Numbered from the stretch's first letter, positions 17,210 to 27,282 are shown. The stretch is 64,000 nucleotides of DNA from Limisoma sp963601185 (GCA_963601185.1 CAVCEE010000008.1:47578-111577), one strand, 5' to 3'. Numbers and translations are program-made. The notes: generated by a model not told the origin, from the sequence alone.

Positions 17210-20200
17210 ATGAACTTAAACAGAAAAGCAATGATTGCAGCCTTAGCCCTGCTGTGCAGCCTCCCGGTTTCTGCTCAGCGAGTGTCGCTCAAGGCAAGCA
17301 ACGTGACAGTGAAACAGGCCATCACCGAGCTGAAAGAACAGACCGGCTACTCGTTTGTCTTCTCTTCGGAGGACCTCAACACCCAGAAGCGCGTAAGCGT
17401 TTCAGCCAACAATGTTGACCTTTCGGTCGTAGTGGAACAGATCCTCAAGGGTCAGAAAGGCATCGACTACAAGATTGAAGGCAAAAACGTGATTATCACC
17501 AAAGCAAATCACAACAGTGTCAAGCCAACATCAGCAGCACCGACAACCAAGAGCAACGGCCAGCGTGTGGCAGGCCGCATCCTCGACGAGAACGGCGAAC
17601 CGATGATTGGCGTAACCATCACCGCCGACGGCATGAAGGGCGGCACAGTGACCGACCTCGACGGCAATTTCGTGCTTGAGGACGTGCCGGAAAGCACCAA
17701 GAACCTGCACCTCAGTTACATCGGCTACTCCGACAAGACTGTACCGGTAGGCTCAAACCTGAACGTGAAGATGTCTCCCGACAACACTCAACTCGATGAG
17801 GTGGTTGTAGTGGGCTACGGCACTGTCAAAAAAACCGACCTTACCGGCTCTATCTCAGCCATCAAACCCGACGATTTCAACAAGGGCTCACGCTCTACCG
17901 CACAGGACGCGCTGGTGGGCAAGATTGCCGGCGTAAGCGTGGTTTCAAGTTCGGGCGCTCCGGGCTCAGGCTCTACAATCCGTATCCGTTCGGGAGCATC
18001 ACTCTCAGCATCCAACGACCCGCTGATTGTTGTTGACGGCGTGCCTGTAGACAACTCTACCATCGAGGGCGGAAGCAACCTCATCGGCGGCATCAACCCT
18101 AATGACATCGAGACTCTCACCGTGCTGAAGGACGCATCGGCAACCGCCATCTACGGTTCGCGCGCATCAAACGGTGTGATTGTAATCACCACAAAGAAAG
18201 GCGTTTCGGGCAAACCTAAATTCAACTATTCGGCAAACTTCTCGGTCAGCACCACAGCAAAGCGTCTTGAGGTGCTCAACGCCGACGAGTTCAAGGCATT
18301 TGCCAAGACAGTTACCGGCGTGCCTGAGAATGCCGAGTTCGGCACTTTCAACACCGACTGGCAGAAGGAAATCTATCGCACAGCATTCGGTACTGACCAC
18401 AACCTCTCCGTGCAGGGCAGCATCGCCAAGAAAGCGCCTGCGCGCCTGTCGCTGGGCTACACTAACCAGGACGGTGTCATCCGCACAAACAACTATCAGC
18501 GCTACACGGTGAACGGCGGCATCTCGCCTAAGTTCTTCAAGGACCACCTGACGCTGAACCTCAACATCAAGGGTTCGTATGAAAACAACACGCAGGTTGA
18601 CGAGTCAGTTGTGGGCAACGCTCTCGCCTACGACCCTACACGCCCAGTGAAGACTGGTAGCGCAACATCTGCCACCGACCCAGGTCTCGGCTACTTCATC
18701 TGGATGAACGGCAACTCGCCTATGGCTATCCAGACCGACAACCCTCGCGCACAACTCGATTTGCAGAACCTCAACAACAAGATTTACCGTTCTATCGGCA
18801 ACTTGGCAGTGAACTACAAGATTCACGGTTTTGAGGATCTGCAACTCAACATGAACCTCGGCTACGACGTGCTGAAAAGCGAATACGCCAAGGATGTGCC
18901 TACGCTCGCAGGAATGATGTACACTTCAAACCTGAAGGACGGCACAGGTCTCGACTACAACTCCACACAGAAGAAGCGCAACACTCTGCTCGACCTCTAT
19001 GCCAACTACCAGCACCTCTTCGGCAAGCACGACGTGAGTGCAATGGTGGGCTACGGATGGCAGCACTTCTGGAAGAAGTACAACGACACATCGCTGTCGC
19101 CTGAAGGCGAAGAGGTGTTCTCTCCGAAGCACTCTGAGTCGGAGTACTATCTCCTCTCGCTCTACGGTCGTGCAAACTACGCCTACGACAACCGCTACAT
19201 GGTTACCGCTACATTCCGTACCGACGGTTCTTCGCGTTTCGCCAAAAACAACCGCTTCGGCTACTTCCCATCGGTGGCTCTCGGATGGAAAATCTCCGAG
19301 GAGGCATTCCTGAAGGACAACCATGTGCTCAACAACCTCAAACTCCGTCTCAGTTACGGACAGACAGGTCAGCAGGACATCATCAACGACTACCCTTACA
19401 TGACCACATTCTCCATCTCCTATCCTGAGTCGTGCTACCTCTTCGGCGACACCTGGTATCGCACCTACCGTCCGAACGGCTACGACAACGACATCAAGTG
19501 GGAAACAACCGAAACGTGGAACGTGGGTCTTGACTACGGTTTCCTCAACAACCGCATCTACGGTGCCATCGACGTTTACAAGCGTCACACCAAGGACCTC
19601 CTCAACACCATCCCTGTAATCTCCGGCGTGAACTACTCCGCAGTGCTCACCACCAACATCGGCGAGATGGACAACAAGGGTGTCGAGTTCTCCATCAACA
19701 CCGTACCGGTGCAAACCAAGGACTTCACCTGGACTCTCGGCTTCAACTACACTTGGAACGACTCGAAAATCACCAAGTTGAACGTGGTCGACAGCGAGGG
19801 CTCTTATGTTGAAACCGGAGCAATCTCCAACACAGGTAAGTTTGTTCAATGCTTTATGGTGGGCAAACGCCCTTACACATTCTACCTTGCACAGCAAGCC
19901 TACGACGAGAACGGAAAGCCTCTCGAAGGACAGTATGTGCAACCCGACGGCACTGTATCGGCGAAGGAGACACGCCGCGCCAACAAGTGCGCACTGCCTA
20001 AGTCGTATTTGGGCTTCAACACTCAGTTCACCTACAAGAACTGGGAATTGGGCATCACCGGTCACGGCTCGTTCGGCAACTACATCTACAACTACATCGA
20101 GGCAAACCAGTATCAGCAGCAGGTCTACAGCGACCAAGGCAACTTCTCCAACGTGCTTAAGGTCACTGCCGACAAAGGCTTCGCCCAGCAGCAACTCTAC

Positions 20201-20434
20201 TCCGACTACTTCTTGCAGAAGGGCGACTTCTTCCGCATCGACAACATCACGCTCGGCTACACCTTCGAGAAACTGTGGAACACTTCAAGCAATCTCCGCA
20301 TCTCGGCTGCCGTGCAAAACGTGTGCGTAATCACCGGCTACTCTGGCGTAGACCCTGAAATCTACGACGGCATCGACCGCAACGTCTATCCGCGTCCTCG
20401 CACATTCTCGTTATCGTTAAACTTGAACTTCTAA
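17210..20434 (+). CDS. SusC/RagA-type TonB-linked outer-membrane transporter with STN signalling domain
   Basis: 1074 residues from the ATG at 17210, which gives a proper signal peptide (MNLNRKAMIAALALLCSLPVSA). Residues 23-100 form the STN (secretin/TonB N-terminal) signalling domain, 120-205 a carboxypeptidase-regulatory-like domain (GRILDENGEPMIGVTITADG), then the TonB box region DEVVVVGYGTVKK, the plug with SusC signature (IRIRSGASLSASNDPLIVVDGVPVDN) and a large beta barrel ending in aromatic-rich SLSLNLNF. It should import a bound nutrient across the outer membrane with TonB energy and signal to FecR. Forms a pair with SusD 24 bp downstream. Confidence 0.97.
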   Translation: MNLNRKAMIAALALLCSLPVSAQRVSLKASNVTVKQAITELKEQTGYSFVFSSEDLNTQKRVSVSANNVDLSVVVEQILKGQKGIDYKIEGKNVIITKANHNSVKPTSAAPTTKSNGQRVAGRILDENGEPMIGVTITADGMKGGTVTDLDGNFVLEDVPESTKNLHLSYIGYSDKTVPVGSNLNVKMSPDNTQLDEVVVVGYGTVKKTDLTGSISAIKPDDFNKGSRSTAQDALVGKIAGVSVVSSSGAPGSGSTIRIRSGASLSASNDPLIVVDGVPVDNSTIEGGSNLIGGINPNDIETLTVLKDASATAIYGSRASNGVIVITTKKGVSGKPKFNYSANFSVSTTAKRLEVLNADEFKAFAKTVTGVPENAEFGTFNTDWQKEIYRTAFGTDHNLSVQGSIAKKAPARLSLGYTNQDGVIRTNNYQRYTVNGGISPKFFKDHLTLNLNIKGSYENNTQVDESVVGNALAYDPTRPVKTGSATSATDPGLGYFIWMNGNSPMAIQTDNPRAQLDLQNLNNKIYRSIGNLAVNYKIHGFEDLQLNMNLGYDVLKSEYAKDVPTLAGMMYTSNLKDGTGLDYNSTQKKRNTLLDLYANYQHLFGKHDVSAMVGYGWQHFWKKYNDTSLSPEGEEVFSPKHSESEYYLLSLYGRANYAYDNRYMVTATFRTDGSSRFAKNNRFGYFPSVALGWKISEEAFLKDNHVLNNLKLRLSYGQTGQQDIINDYPYMTTFSISYPESCYLFGDTWYRTYRPNGYDNDIKWETTETWNVGLDYGFLNNRIYGAIDVYKRHTKDLLNTIPVISGVNYSAVLTTNIGEMDNKGVEFSINTVPVQTKDFTWTLGFNYTWNDSKITKLNVVDSEGSYVETGAISNTGKFVQCFMVGKRPYTFYLAQQAYDENGKPLEGQYVQPDGTVSAKETRRANKCALPKSYLGFNTQFTYKNWELGITGHGSFGNYIYNYIEANQYQQQVYSDQGNFSNVLKVTADKGFAQQQLYSDYFLQKGDFFRIDNITLGYTFEKLWNTSSNLRISAAVQNVCVITGYSGVDPEIYDGIDRNVYPRPRTFSLSLNLNF

Positions 20435-20458
20435 AATCCTCAAAAACAAAGACAAATC

Positions 20459-22150
20459 ATGAAAAAGAATATATTCAGATCAATGATATTCGCAGTGATG
20501 TGCTGTCTGATGACTTCGTGCTTCGGAGACCTCGACACCATGCCACTCGACGACAACCAGCAGGTTGGCGAACAGGTCTACAGCACTGCCGAGGGCTACA
20601 CCGGAGTGCTTGCCAAATGCTACGCCTCTCTCATCCTCACCGGCCAGAAGGGCGGCGACGGTGGCGAGGGCGACCTTGAAGGCGCAAACGAGGGCTATTC
20701 GGGCTACGTCCGCCTGTTGTTCTATCTTCAGGAACTCAACACCGACGACTTCCTTATGCCGTCGTCGTCCAACGGTCTGCGCAAGTGCCTCAACCTCCAA
20801 TGGGATTCGTCCAACGCATCCGTAATCCGCTGGACCTACCAACGTCTCTATATGTCGATTGCCTACAGCAACGAAATTCTCCGCGAATGCACTGAAAGCA
20901 AACTCAAGAGCCGCGGACTCTGGGACGCTCTCGGCTCTGAATGCAACAGTTACCGCGCAGAGGCTCGCTTTATCCGCGCCTATTGCTACGCCACTCTCTG
21001 CGACCTCTTCGGCAGCGTGCCTTACATCGACGAGCACACCGGCGTAAAGGACATTCCTGAGCAGTGGTCACGCAAAAAAATCTTCGAGTTTGCAGAAAGC
21101 GAACTGAAAGCCATCGAGTCTGACCTCAAAGCACCGGGTGCCAACGTCTACGGTCGTGTGGACCGCGTGGCTGACTGGTTCCTCCTCGCGCGTATGTACC
21201 TCAACGCAGAGACTTGGATTGGTGAAAACCGCTACAACGACGCGCTCACCTATGCGAAGAAGGTTATCGACGACGGACACTATCCTTTGGCAAGCGACTA
21301 CCGCCAAATCTTCCTCGCCGACAACGACCAGTGCAAGGAAATCATCTGGCCGCTCGTGCAGGACGGCGAACACGCACAGAGTTCTGCCGGCACGAACTTC
21401 TATGTGAAGGCTTTCGTCAACGGTCCGATGAACGAACTCTACAACACCGGTGTGGGCTCACGCGGCTGGGGTAACGTCCGTGCGAAAACCACTCTCGTGG
21501 ACGCTTTCGATGCCGACGACGTGATGTTCAACACTGCCGACACTTGGGGCAACCAGAAGAAGGACAAGCGTGCTCAGTTCATGACCGCTCTGCCTAACCA
21601 GACAAAGGAAACTTGGGATGCCAACGAGAATATGACAAGCACCTTCACTTGCGGCTACGGCTACATCAAATGGCGCAACGTGACCAAGGACGACCAGATT
21701 CCGGCTGCGGGCGACACCTACACATCAATCGACTTCCCGATGTTCCGCACCGGCGAGGCTTATCTCATCGCAGCGGAAGCCATCCTCCGCGGTGCTCAGG
21801 GCAGCAAGGCTGATGCGCTGGCATACGTCAACGAAATCCGCGAGCGTGCCTATATGTCGGGCAAATATGCGAAAGCCGGCGTACGCTCCGATGTGTCGGG
21901 CGACATCGACCTCAGCCAACTCGACCTCGACTTCATCCTCGCCGAGCGTCAGCGTGAACTTGCAAGCGAACTCGTGCGCCGCACCGACCTCATCCGCTTC
22001 AACAAGTTCACCAAGGGCAACAACTGGGACTGGAAGAACGGCGAACGCCTCGGCTCTGACGTTGAAGACTACCTGAAGTTGTTCCCTATCCCATCGACAG
22101 AGTTCTCTAACATTCCACAATTGATTCAAAACGACGGCTACTCAAAATAG
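20459..22150 (+). CDS. SusD/RagB-type surface nutrient-binding lipoprotein
   Basis: 563 residues. Signal peptide with lipobox LMTSC, lipidated Cys21. Typical SusD features: an N-terminal TPR-like region with FIRAYCYATLCDLFGSVPY (the SusD ARAFRAYYYFDLVRLFG-type helix) and a C-terminal end in which FPIPSTEFSNIP precedes QNDGY, matching the family's lfPIPQ-EidlNP-l-QNpGY ending. It caps the SusC barrel on the cell surface and binds the substrate. It follows susC by 24 bp and is separated from the phosphatase gene by a large hairpin. The ligand cannot be read from sequence. Confidence 0.96.
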   Translation: MKKNIFRSMIFAVMCCLMTSCFGDLDTMPLDDNQQVGEQVYSTAEGYTGVLAKCYASLILTGQKGGDGGEGDLEGANEGYSGYVRLLFYLQELNTDDFLMPSSSNGLRKCLNLQWDSSNASVIRWTYQRLYMSIAYSNEILRECTESKLKSRGLWDALGSECNSYRAEARFIRAYCYATLCDLFGSVPYIDEHTGVKDIPEQWSRKKIFEFAESELKAIESDLKAPGANVYGRVDRVADWFLLARMYLNAETWIGENRYNDALTYAKKVIDDGHYPLASDYRQIFLADNDQCKEIIWPLVQDGEHAQSSAGTNFYVKAFVNGPMNELYNTGVGSRGWGNVRAKTTLVDAFDADDVMFNTADTWGNQKKDKRAQFMTALPNQTKETWDANENMTSTFTCGYGYIKWRNVTKDDQIPAAGDTYTSIDFPMFRTGEAYLIAAEAILRGAQGSKADALAYVNEIRERAYMSGKYAKAGVRSDVSGDIDLSQLDLDFILAERQRELASELVRRTDLIRFNKFTKGNNWDWKNGERLGSDVEDYLKLFPIPSTEFSNIPQLIQNDGYSK

Positions 22151-22185
22151 ATTTGAGTCTGTCGCTTCAGTCCACATTTTTTTCA

Positions 22186-22224
22186 GATTGCGGAGGATGC
22201 CCACATCAGGCATCCTCCAGTCTG
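22186..22224 (+). other. Intercistronic stem-loop between susD and the phosphatase gene
   Basis: GGAGGATGCC pairs perfectly with GGCATCCTCC around CACATCA, and the flanks CAGA/TCTG and a T-run/A-run extend the stem. The U-run is on the 5' side and A's follow the 3' arm, so it is not a normal intrinsic terminator; it may be an mRNA-stability or processing element setting the ratio of SusCD to phosphatase. Confidence 0.65.
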
Positions 22225-22241
22225 AAAAATCAAGATGAATT

Positions 22242-23537
22242 ATGAAATATCTGAAACTATTACTGTTGTCGGCGGTCGTGGCTTGCGGCAACGCTTATGC
22301 CCAGACCTCATTCGAGGAAATCAGTGCAGACCTCAACAAGGCCGGCGGAGTGTATCTTGCCTACCCTGAGCCTTCTGCCAAACTCACCGCCGCACCGAAA
22401 GGCTACAAGCCGTTCTACATCAGCCACTACGGCCGTCACGGCTCTCGCTATCTGCTCGGCGACGGCGATTGCCTCTACACCATCTCGCTGATGGAGAAGG
22501 CACAGGAGGCTGGCTGCCTCACCGCCCTCGGACAGGATGTGTTGCAACGCGTGCGCACAGTGTTCAAGGAGACGCAAGGACGCGGAGGCGACCTCACCCC
22601 CCTCGGAGCGCGCCAGCACCGTGGCATAGCGAGCCGCATGTACGCCAACTTTCCAGAGGTGTTCAAGGGCAAGCGGCGTGTCGATGCCCGGTCAACGGTG
22701 GTCTACCGCTGCGCTATGAGTATGGCGGCTTTCGGCGACGAACTGAAGGGCCTTGCGCCGCAACTCAGCATCAGTTACGAGATGAACAACAAGAATATGG
22801 CGTATCTCAACTACCACACCGACAAGTCGAACTGTTTCACCAACGGCGAGCACGGTCCGTGGGTGGAAGAATACCGCAAGTTTGAGGCGGAGCACGTCAA
22901 CCCAGACCGGTTGGTGAAAAGCCTGTTCAGCGACAACGGCTTCATCCGCTGCGAGGTCAATCCCGAGAAACTGATGTGGGCGTTCTACTGGATTGCCGTC
23001 GACATCCAGGACATCGAGACGCAGGTGTCGTTCTACGACATCTTCACCGCCAAGGAACTTTTCGACCTGTGGCAGTGCATCAACTACAAGTTCTACATCG
23101 GCAATGCCAACCCGGCAATGAGCCAAGGACTCGTTATGGCAAACGCCTCTACGCTGGTTGAAAACATCATCGAATGTGCCGACAGCGCCGTCGCCGGCAG
23201 CAACATCGCCGCCGACCTCCGTTTCGGACACGACGGCAACGTGATTCCACTCCTCGCCCTGCTTCAGGTCGACGGGTTCGACGTGTCGGTAAGCAAGCCA
23301 GAGGAGGTCTACAAGCACTGGTCCGACTTCAAGGCCACACCGATGGCAGCCAACTTGCAGATGGTGTTCTACCGAAACGGCAAAAACGATGTTGTGGTCA
23401 AGATTCTCCACAACGAAAAAGAGTCGCACATCCCGGTAGCCACCGATATGTGGCCCTACTACCGGTGGAACGACGTAAGAAGTTACTACACCGACAGGTT
23501 AAGTTCGCTAAAAGAACAGGTAAACAAGATTCAATAG
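22242..23537 (+). CDS. Secreted histidine acid phosphatase (phytase/MINPP-like)
   Basis: 431 residues with a signal peptide (MKYLKLLLLSAVVACGNAYA). The catalytic motif is SHYGRHGSRY with His66 as the phospho-accepting histidine, and the proton-donor pair His330-Asp331 lies in RFGHDGNVIPLL, the H-D-x-N arrangement of branch-2 histidine acid phosphatases. Such enzymes remove phosphates from phytate and other inositol phosphates or from sugar phosphates in the periplasm or at the surface. Placed directly behind a sigma/FecR/SusC/SusD set, it is the only enzyme in the unit, so the imported or surface-bound ligand is probably a phosphate ester. A strong terminator follows. The exact substrate is inference. 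Confidence 0.92.
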   Translation: MKYLKLLLLSAVVACGNAYAQTSFEEISADLNKAGGVYLAYPEPSAKLTAAPKGYKPFYISHYGRHGSRYLLGDGDCLYTISLMEKAQEAGCLTALGQDVLQRVRTVFKETQGRGGDLTPLGARQHRGIASRMYANFPEVFKGKRRVDARSTVVYRCAMSMAAFGDELKGLAPQLSISYEMNNKNMAYLNYHTDKSNCFTNGEHGPWVEEYRKFEAEHVNPDRLVKSLFSDNGFIRCEVNPEKLMWAFYWIAVDIQDIETQVSFYDIFTAKELFDLWQCINYKFYIGNANPAMSQGLVMANASTLVENIIECADSAVAGSNIAADLRFGHDGNVIPLLALLQVDGFDVSVSKPEEVYKHWSDFKATPMAANLQMVFYRNGKNDVVVKILHNEKESHIPVATDMWPYYRWNDVRSYYTDRLSSLKEQVNKIQ

Positions 23538-23577
23538 CAAATTCTTATAGGTTTTACAAAGGTTAGAATAATGCCCA

Positions 23578-23618
23578 GGGAGGCGGTTCTTGTGAAAGAC
23601 CCGCCTCCCGTTTTTTAT
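23578..23618 (+). terminator. Terminator of the sigma/SusCD/phosphatase unit
   Basis: GGGAGGCGG pairs with CCGCCTCCC around a 14-nt loop, followed by GTTTTTTATT. Confidence 0.9.
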
Positions 23619-23654
23619 TACGCACTAATCTACAGCACATTAACCCCAATGATT

Positions 23655-23739
23655 ACATTTTTTCGATGATAAAATCCAACAAAAGCCACACTTTTTCGAT
23701 GATAAAAACAGGCAAAAACCACACTTTTTCGAGGATAAG
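23655..23739 (+). repeat. Three direct repeats with 33-bp period (open 11-residue frame)
   Basis: Copies start at 23655, 23688 and 23721, each with TTTTTCGATGATAA or a one-base variant, and spacers resembling GGCAAAAACC. In one frame the array reads as an 11-residue repeat with HFFDDK and QKP blocks and no stop from 23653 on; no start codon is visible. It lies in the 23619-24014 gap, which otherwise shows no gene. Confidence 0.75.
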
Positions 23740-23960
23740 GGTCAATATTGTCCCCTATTATCCCCAAAACGACATCCACTAAGCATTAATTCTGCCAGGG
23801 GCGAATACGACAATAAATCCGTATTGGCTAAGGCAGAGCGCACCCTGTAAGCGACGCCACCCACACCGTTAGAGCATCGCCGACGCTGGCGGCAAGAAGA
23901 TTTTTGCAGTTTGCAGCACGTTATGCAATCTTTTTGCTACAATTGTAAAAGTATTTTTAT

Positions 23961-23968
23961 TACTTTTG
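23961..23968 (+). promoter_or_regulatory. Putative -7 element for the LRR gene
   Basis: TACTTTTG fits TAnnTTTG, 46 bp before the LRR start. A TTTG at 23933-23936 is 24 bp upstream, slightly too far. Confidence 0.5.
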
Positions 23969-24014
23969 TAATGCACAACAAAGGATAAACAATCAAATTT
24001 CTAAACATATCTTT

Positions 24015-27000
24015 ATGAAAAAATTACTACTTCAATTCATTCTCGCGCTATTGGCAATTCCTTTGGCCAATGCAACGGAAAGTGTGGTCACGCTGACCAC
24101 CACACTCGACGAAGGAGCAGACATCCAGTTGTATGCCTGGGCTGCCTCCACCGACGATGCCTTCACCATCGACTGGGGTGACGGCACAGAGAAAATCTAC
24201 AACATGACGAAGCCGTCCTACACCTACGGCAGCGAACTCAAAGGCAAGGTGGGCGCATCGAAGACCATCACCATCAAGGGTAACATCATCTACCTTGATT
24301 GCCGCAAGCAGAGCCTCTCGTCGGCGACATTCTCCGACGCGGCAGCACTTACCGAAATCGACCTGTCAGAAAACCAGTTGACTTCGTTCTCAATGAGCGG
24401 ACTCCCTGCTGTGACAGAACTCGACCTCCGCGACAATGCCATCACGACCTTCAGCGCCGAAGGCAACAGTGTGCTCACCAAGTTGGAAATCCAAAACAAC
24501 CAACTCGATTCGCACCAGTTTGACATCACCTCGGTTGCCAACTCCCTTGAGGACCTCAACGTCACTAACAATGGTGACAATTTTGTGACCCTCAACCTCA
24601 TCACTTTCGACAAGTTGCGCTATTTCACAGCCAACGACAACCCAGAACTGACCACGGTGGTGTTCTACGACGGCAACACCAACCTGACACAGATAAGCAT
24701 GAACAACTGCCACATCATGCATTTTTATGCTATCTCGCTGCCGACTCTCCGTGTGCTCAACCTCTCCAACAACGCGTTGCTCGACCTTGAGGACGGCACA
24801 TACCCAAGCCTCACCACCCTTTCGGTCAACGGCAACTACCTGACTGAACTCGACGTAGCCAAGTTTACCAAACTCGAATCACTGGACTGCAGCAACAACC
24901 AGTTGTCAAACATCAACGTGGCTAACAACCCTGAACTCAGTTACCTCAGCGTGGGCAACAACGCCCTCTCGTCGGTCGACGTGACTACCAACACCGGGTT
25001 GCACACCCTCTTGGTCAACAACACCAACCTGCGTCACCTCGACATTTCCAACAATAGCAGCATCTACACACTCAACATCAGCGACACGCAGATAAGTTAC
25101 ATCAACCTCGACAACCTCTACCACCTCCGCGAGTTCCGGGCAGCCAACACCCTGTGCTCGTTCTTCTACTTCAACTACATCAATGCGTGGGGACGGTTCA
25201 ACTATGTGGACATCAGCAACAATGCCAAGATGACAGGCAACTCTATGACGTTCACCCTCCGCACCATGCCTGCCGCCTACAGCGACTACAATACGCTGAA
25301 GATCGACGGCTCGAACGCAGAGACTGCCGACACCGAATACGTGTCGTCGACCGACATGAAATGGAAGCCTAACGTAACCGGCGACGGCACTGCCACCAAC
25401 CCTGACGTAGCCGTAACGGTCAACGCCACCGACAGCGGCAAGAAGGTGACCGTAACCGGTCAGTACGGAGGTATGACTGCCGAACAGACTTTCACATTCA
25501 CCAAATACGTCACCGACGGTGGCTCGTTCACACTGTCGCAATGGTCGGGCGGCTACTTCCAGCAGTTGGCAGACGTGACCACGACAGCCAAGGCCGGCGT
25601 GGCAATCCACGTTGACGCAACGCCTGACGAAGGCAAGGTGCTCGACTGCGTGCTCATCAACGGCGAACGTTGCGATGACGAATGGTTTGTTGTCAACGAA
25701 AACGCAACCATCGAGGTGAAATTCCGCAGCGCAACAAGTTCAGTTTCGTTCACTGCACCTATCGGACAAGAACTCTCCTTCAGCCTCGGCGCATACAAAA
25801 CATCTTCAACCGACCCGAAAGTAACAATCGACTGGGGTAACGGCTCAAGCCAGGAATACACCGTCAGCGAGACGAAATCGACCCGCATCGACGGCACTGC
25901 TGCCACTCCAACCGACCCAATGGCAACAATGTCGACCATCACCATCACTGGCGACGTGTTCTACCTCAACCTCGAAAGTTGGGGCGAATTTGGCGAAGAG
26001 TACGGTCTCTGGAACAACAAGATTGCAAGCATCGACCTTTCCAAGACCAACCTCCTCACCTACGTCAACACTTATATGAACCCTATCCGCTCAATCGACG
26101 TGAGCGGACAAGCAGATCTCATCGAACTCGATTGCAGTTACTGCGAACTGAAGAGCCTCGATGTGACCAAAAACACAGCATTGCAGACTCTCCTCTGCTA
26201 CGGCAACGAATTGACGGCACTCGACCTCTCTAAGAACGCTGAACTTGTTCAGGTCGATGCCAAGGTCAACCAACTTGAAGCAATCGACTTCACCAACAAT
26301 CCGTTGCTCAACCAAGTTAACGTAAACGGCAACTACCTCGAGACTATCGACGTGACAAACCTTGCCAACCTCAACTACCTCTATGCGTCAAGCAACCTGC
26401 TCACAAGCATAGACGTGACCAAGAACGCCAACCTCTACCAGTTGGCAGTGAGCGGCAACAGCCTCACCACGCTCGACGTGTCGAAGAACCCGATGCTCCA
26501 GAGCCTCTCGTTCAACAACAACGCCATCCACGCCCTCGACCTCAGCAGCCTCAGCGACCTTCGCCTTGTTGACTGCGGCGGCAACGGCATGACGGCATGC
26601 GAACTCAACGACTTCTACTTCACGCTGCCTCAATATCCTACATTGAGCGACGATGAGAAGATTACCGGCTCAACCCTCACGCTGCTCACCGGCACTGAGG
26701 ACACGCCTAACGACGCCGAGAATTCCGACACATCCATCGCTACCGAAAAGGGATGGACTCCAAGCATGAGCGGCAATGGCTCAGGCTGCGACGTGGCAGT
26801 GCTCACAATTATGCCTACGGTCAACGGATCAATCGAGGTGACTACCGCCGATGGAGATGTGGTTACTTCGGGCAGCAAGGTTAAGCGTCTCGCTCCGCTC
26901 ACCATCACTGTAACCCCCGACAATGGCTACACTCTCGACAAGATTACAGCCAACGGCAAGGCAGTGGAAGGCACTGAACTCAAGATTTCGCGCAACACAA

Positions 27001-27257
27001 CGCTCATCGCCCTCTTCAAGGTTGCCGACGGCGTTGACAGCGTAGCCCTCGACGGCGTGGCAATCGCCGGAAGCGAAGGCGCAGTCACCGTCAGCACCGA
27101 CAGCGACAGCAAGGTAGAAATCTTCGACATCAACGGTCACCGCGTATTTGCAGGAAACATCTCCGCTTCCACATCAATCCCGATGGCAACCGGCTACTAT
27201 GCCGTACGCGTTGAAAATGCACAAGGCTCAATGGCTCGCGTGGTTAGCGTGAAATAA
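24015..27257 (+). CDS. Large secreted leucine-rich-repeat protein with duplicated architecture and sorting-like tail
   Basis: 1080 residues. Signal peptide MKKLLLQFILALLAIPLANA. Two similar halves follow: a PKD-like cap (FTIDWGDGTEKIY near 50; VTIDWGNGSSQEY near 605), then an internalin-like LRR block with about 21-residue periods (LESLDCSNNQLSNINVANN and so on), then a beta-rich bacterial-repeat domain. The C-terminus (about 1035-1080) reads VEIFDINGHRVFAG, then MATGYYAVRVENAQG and RVVSVK, which resembles the type 9 secretion sorting tail or its relatives (lxxGxYxVxv...KxxvK). Surface display or export is therefore likely; function could be adhesion or host interaction. It is monocistronic, followed by a terminator. 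Confidence 0.85.
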   Translation: MKKLLLQFILALLAIPLANATESVVTLTTTLDEGADIQLYAWAASTDDAFTIDWGDGTEKIYNMTKPSYTYGSELKGKVGASKTITIKGNIIYLDCRKQSLSSATFSDAAALTEIDLSENQLTSFSMSGLPAVTELDLRDNAITTFSAEGNSVLTKLEIQNNQLDSHQFDITSVANSLEDLNVTNNGDNFVTLNLITFDKLRYFTANDNPELTTVVFYDGNTNLTQISMNNCHIMHFYAISLPTLRVLNLSNNALLDLEDGTYPSLTTLSVNGNYLTELDVAKFTKLESLDCSNNQLSNINVANNPELSYLSVGNNALSSVDVTTNTGLHTLLVNNTNLRHLDISNNSSIYTLNISDTQISYINLDNLYHLREFRAANTLCSFFYFNYINAWGRFNYVDISNNAKMTGNSMTFTLRTMPAAYSDYNTLKIDGSNAETADTEYVSSTDMKWKPNVTGDGTATNPDVAVTVNATDSGKKVTVTGQYGGMTAEQTFTFTKYVTDGGSFTLSQWSGGYFQQLADVTTTAKAGVAIHVDATPDEGKVLDCVLINGERCDDEWFVVNENATIEVKFRSATSSVSFTAPIGQELSFSLGAYKTSSTDPKVTIDWGNGSSQEYTVSETKSTRIDGTAATPTDPMATMSTITITGDVFYLNLESWGEFGEEYGLWNNKIASIDLSKTNLLTYVNTYMNPIRSIDVSGQADLIELDCSYCELKSLDVTKNTALQTLLCYGNELTALDLSKNAELVQVDAKVNQLEAIDFTNNPLLNQVNVNGNYLETIDVTNLANLNYLYASSNLLTSIDVTKNANLYQLAVSGNSLTTLDVSKNPMLQSLSFNNNAIHALDLSSLSDLRLVDCGGNGMTACELNDFYFTLPQYPTLSDDEKITGSTLTLLTGTEDTPNDAENSDTSIATEKGWTPSMSGNGSGCDVAVLTIMPTVNGSIEVTTADGDVVTSGSKVKRLAPLTITVTPDNGYTLDKITANGKAVEGTELKISRNTTLIALFKVADGVDSVALDGVAIAGSEGAVTVSTDSDSKVEIFDINGHRVFAGNISASTSIPMATGYYAVRVENAQGSMARVVSVK

Positions 27258-27282
27258 GCCACACAGTCAACCGTAAAATTCG

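Noticed and set aside
18926..20194. Minus-strand ORF of 422 codons
   Set aside because: Antisense to the first susC barrel; no recognisable domain.
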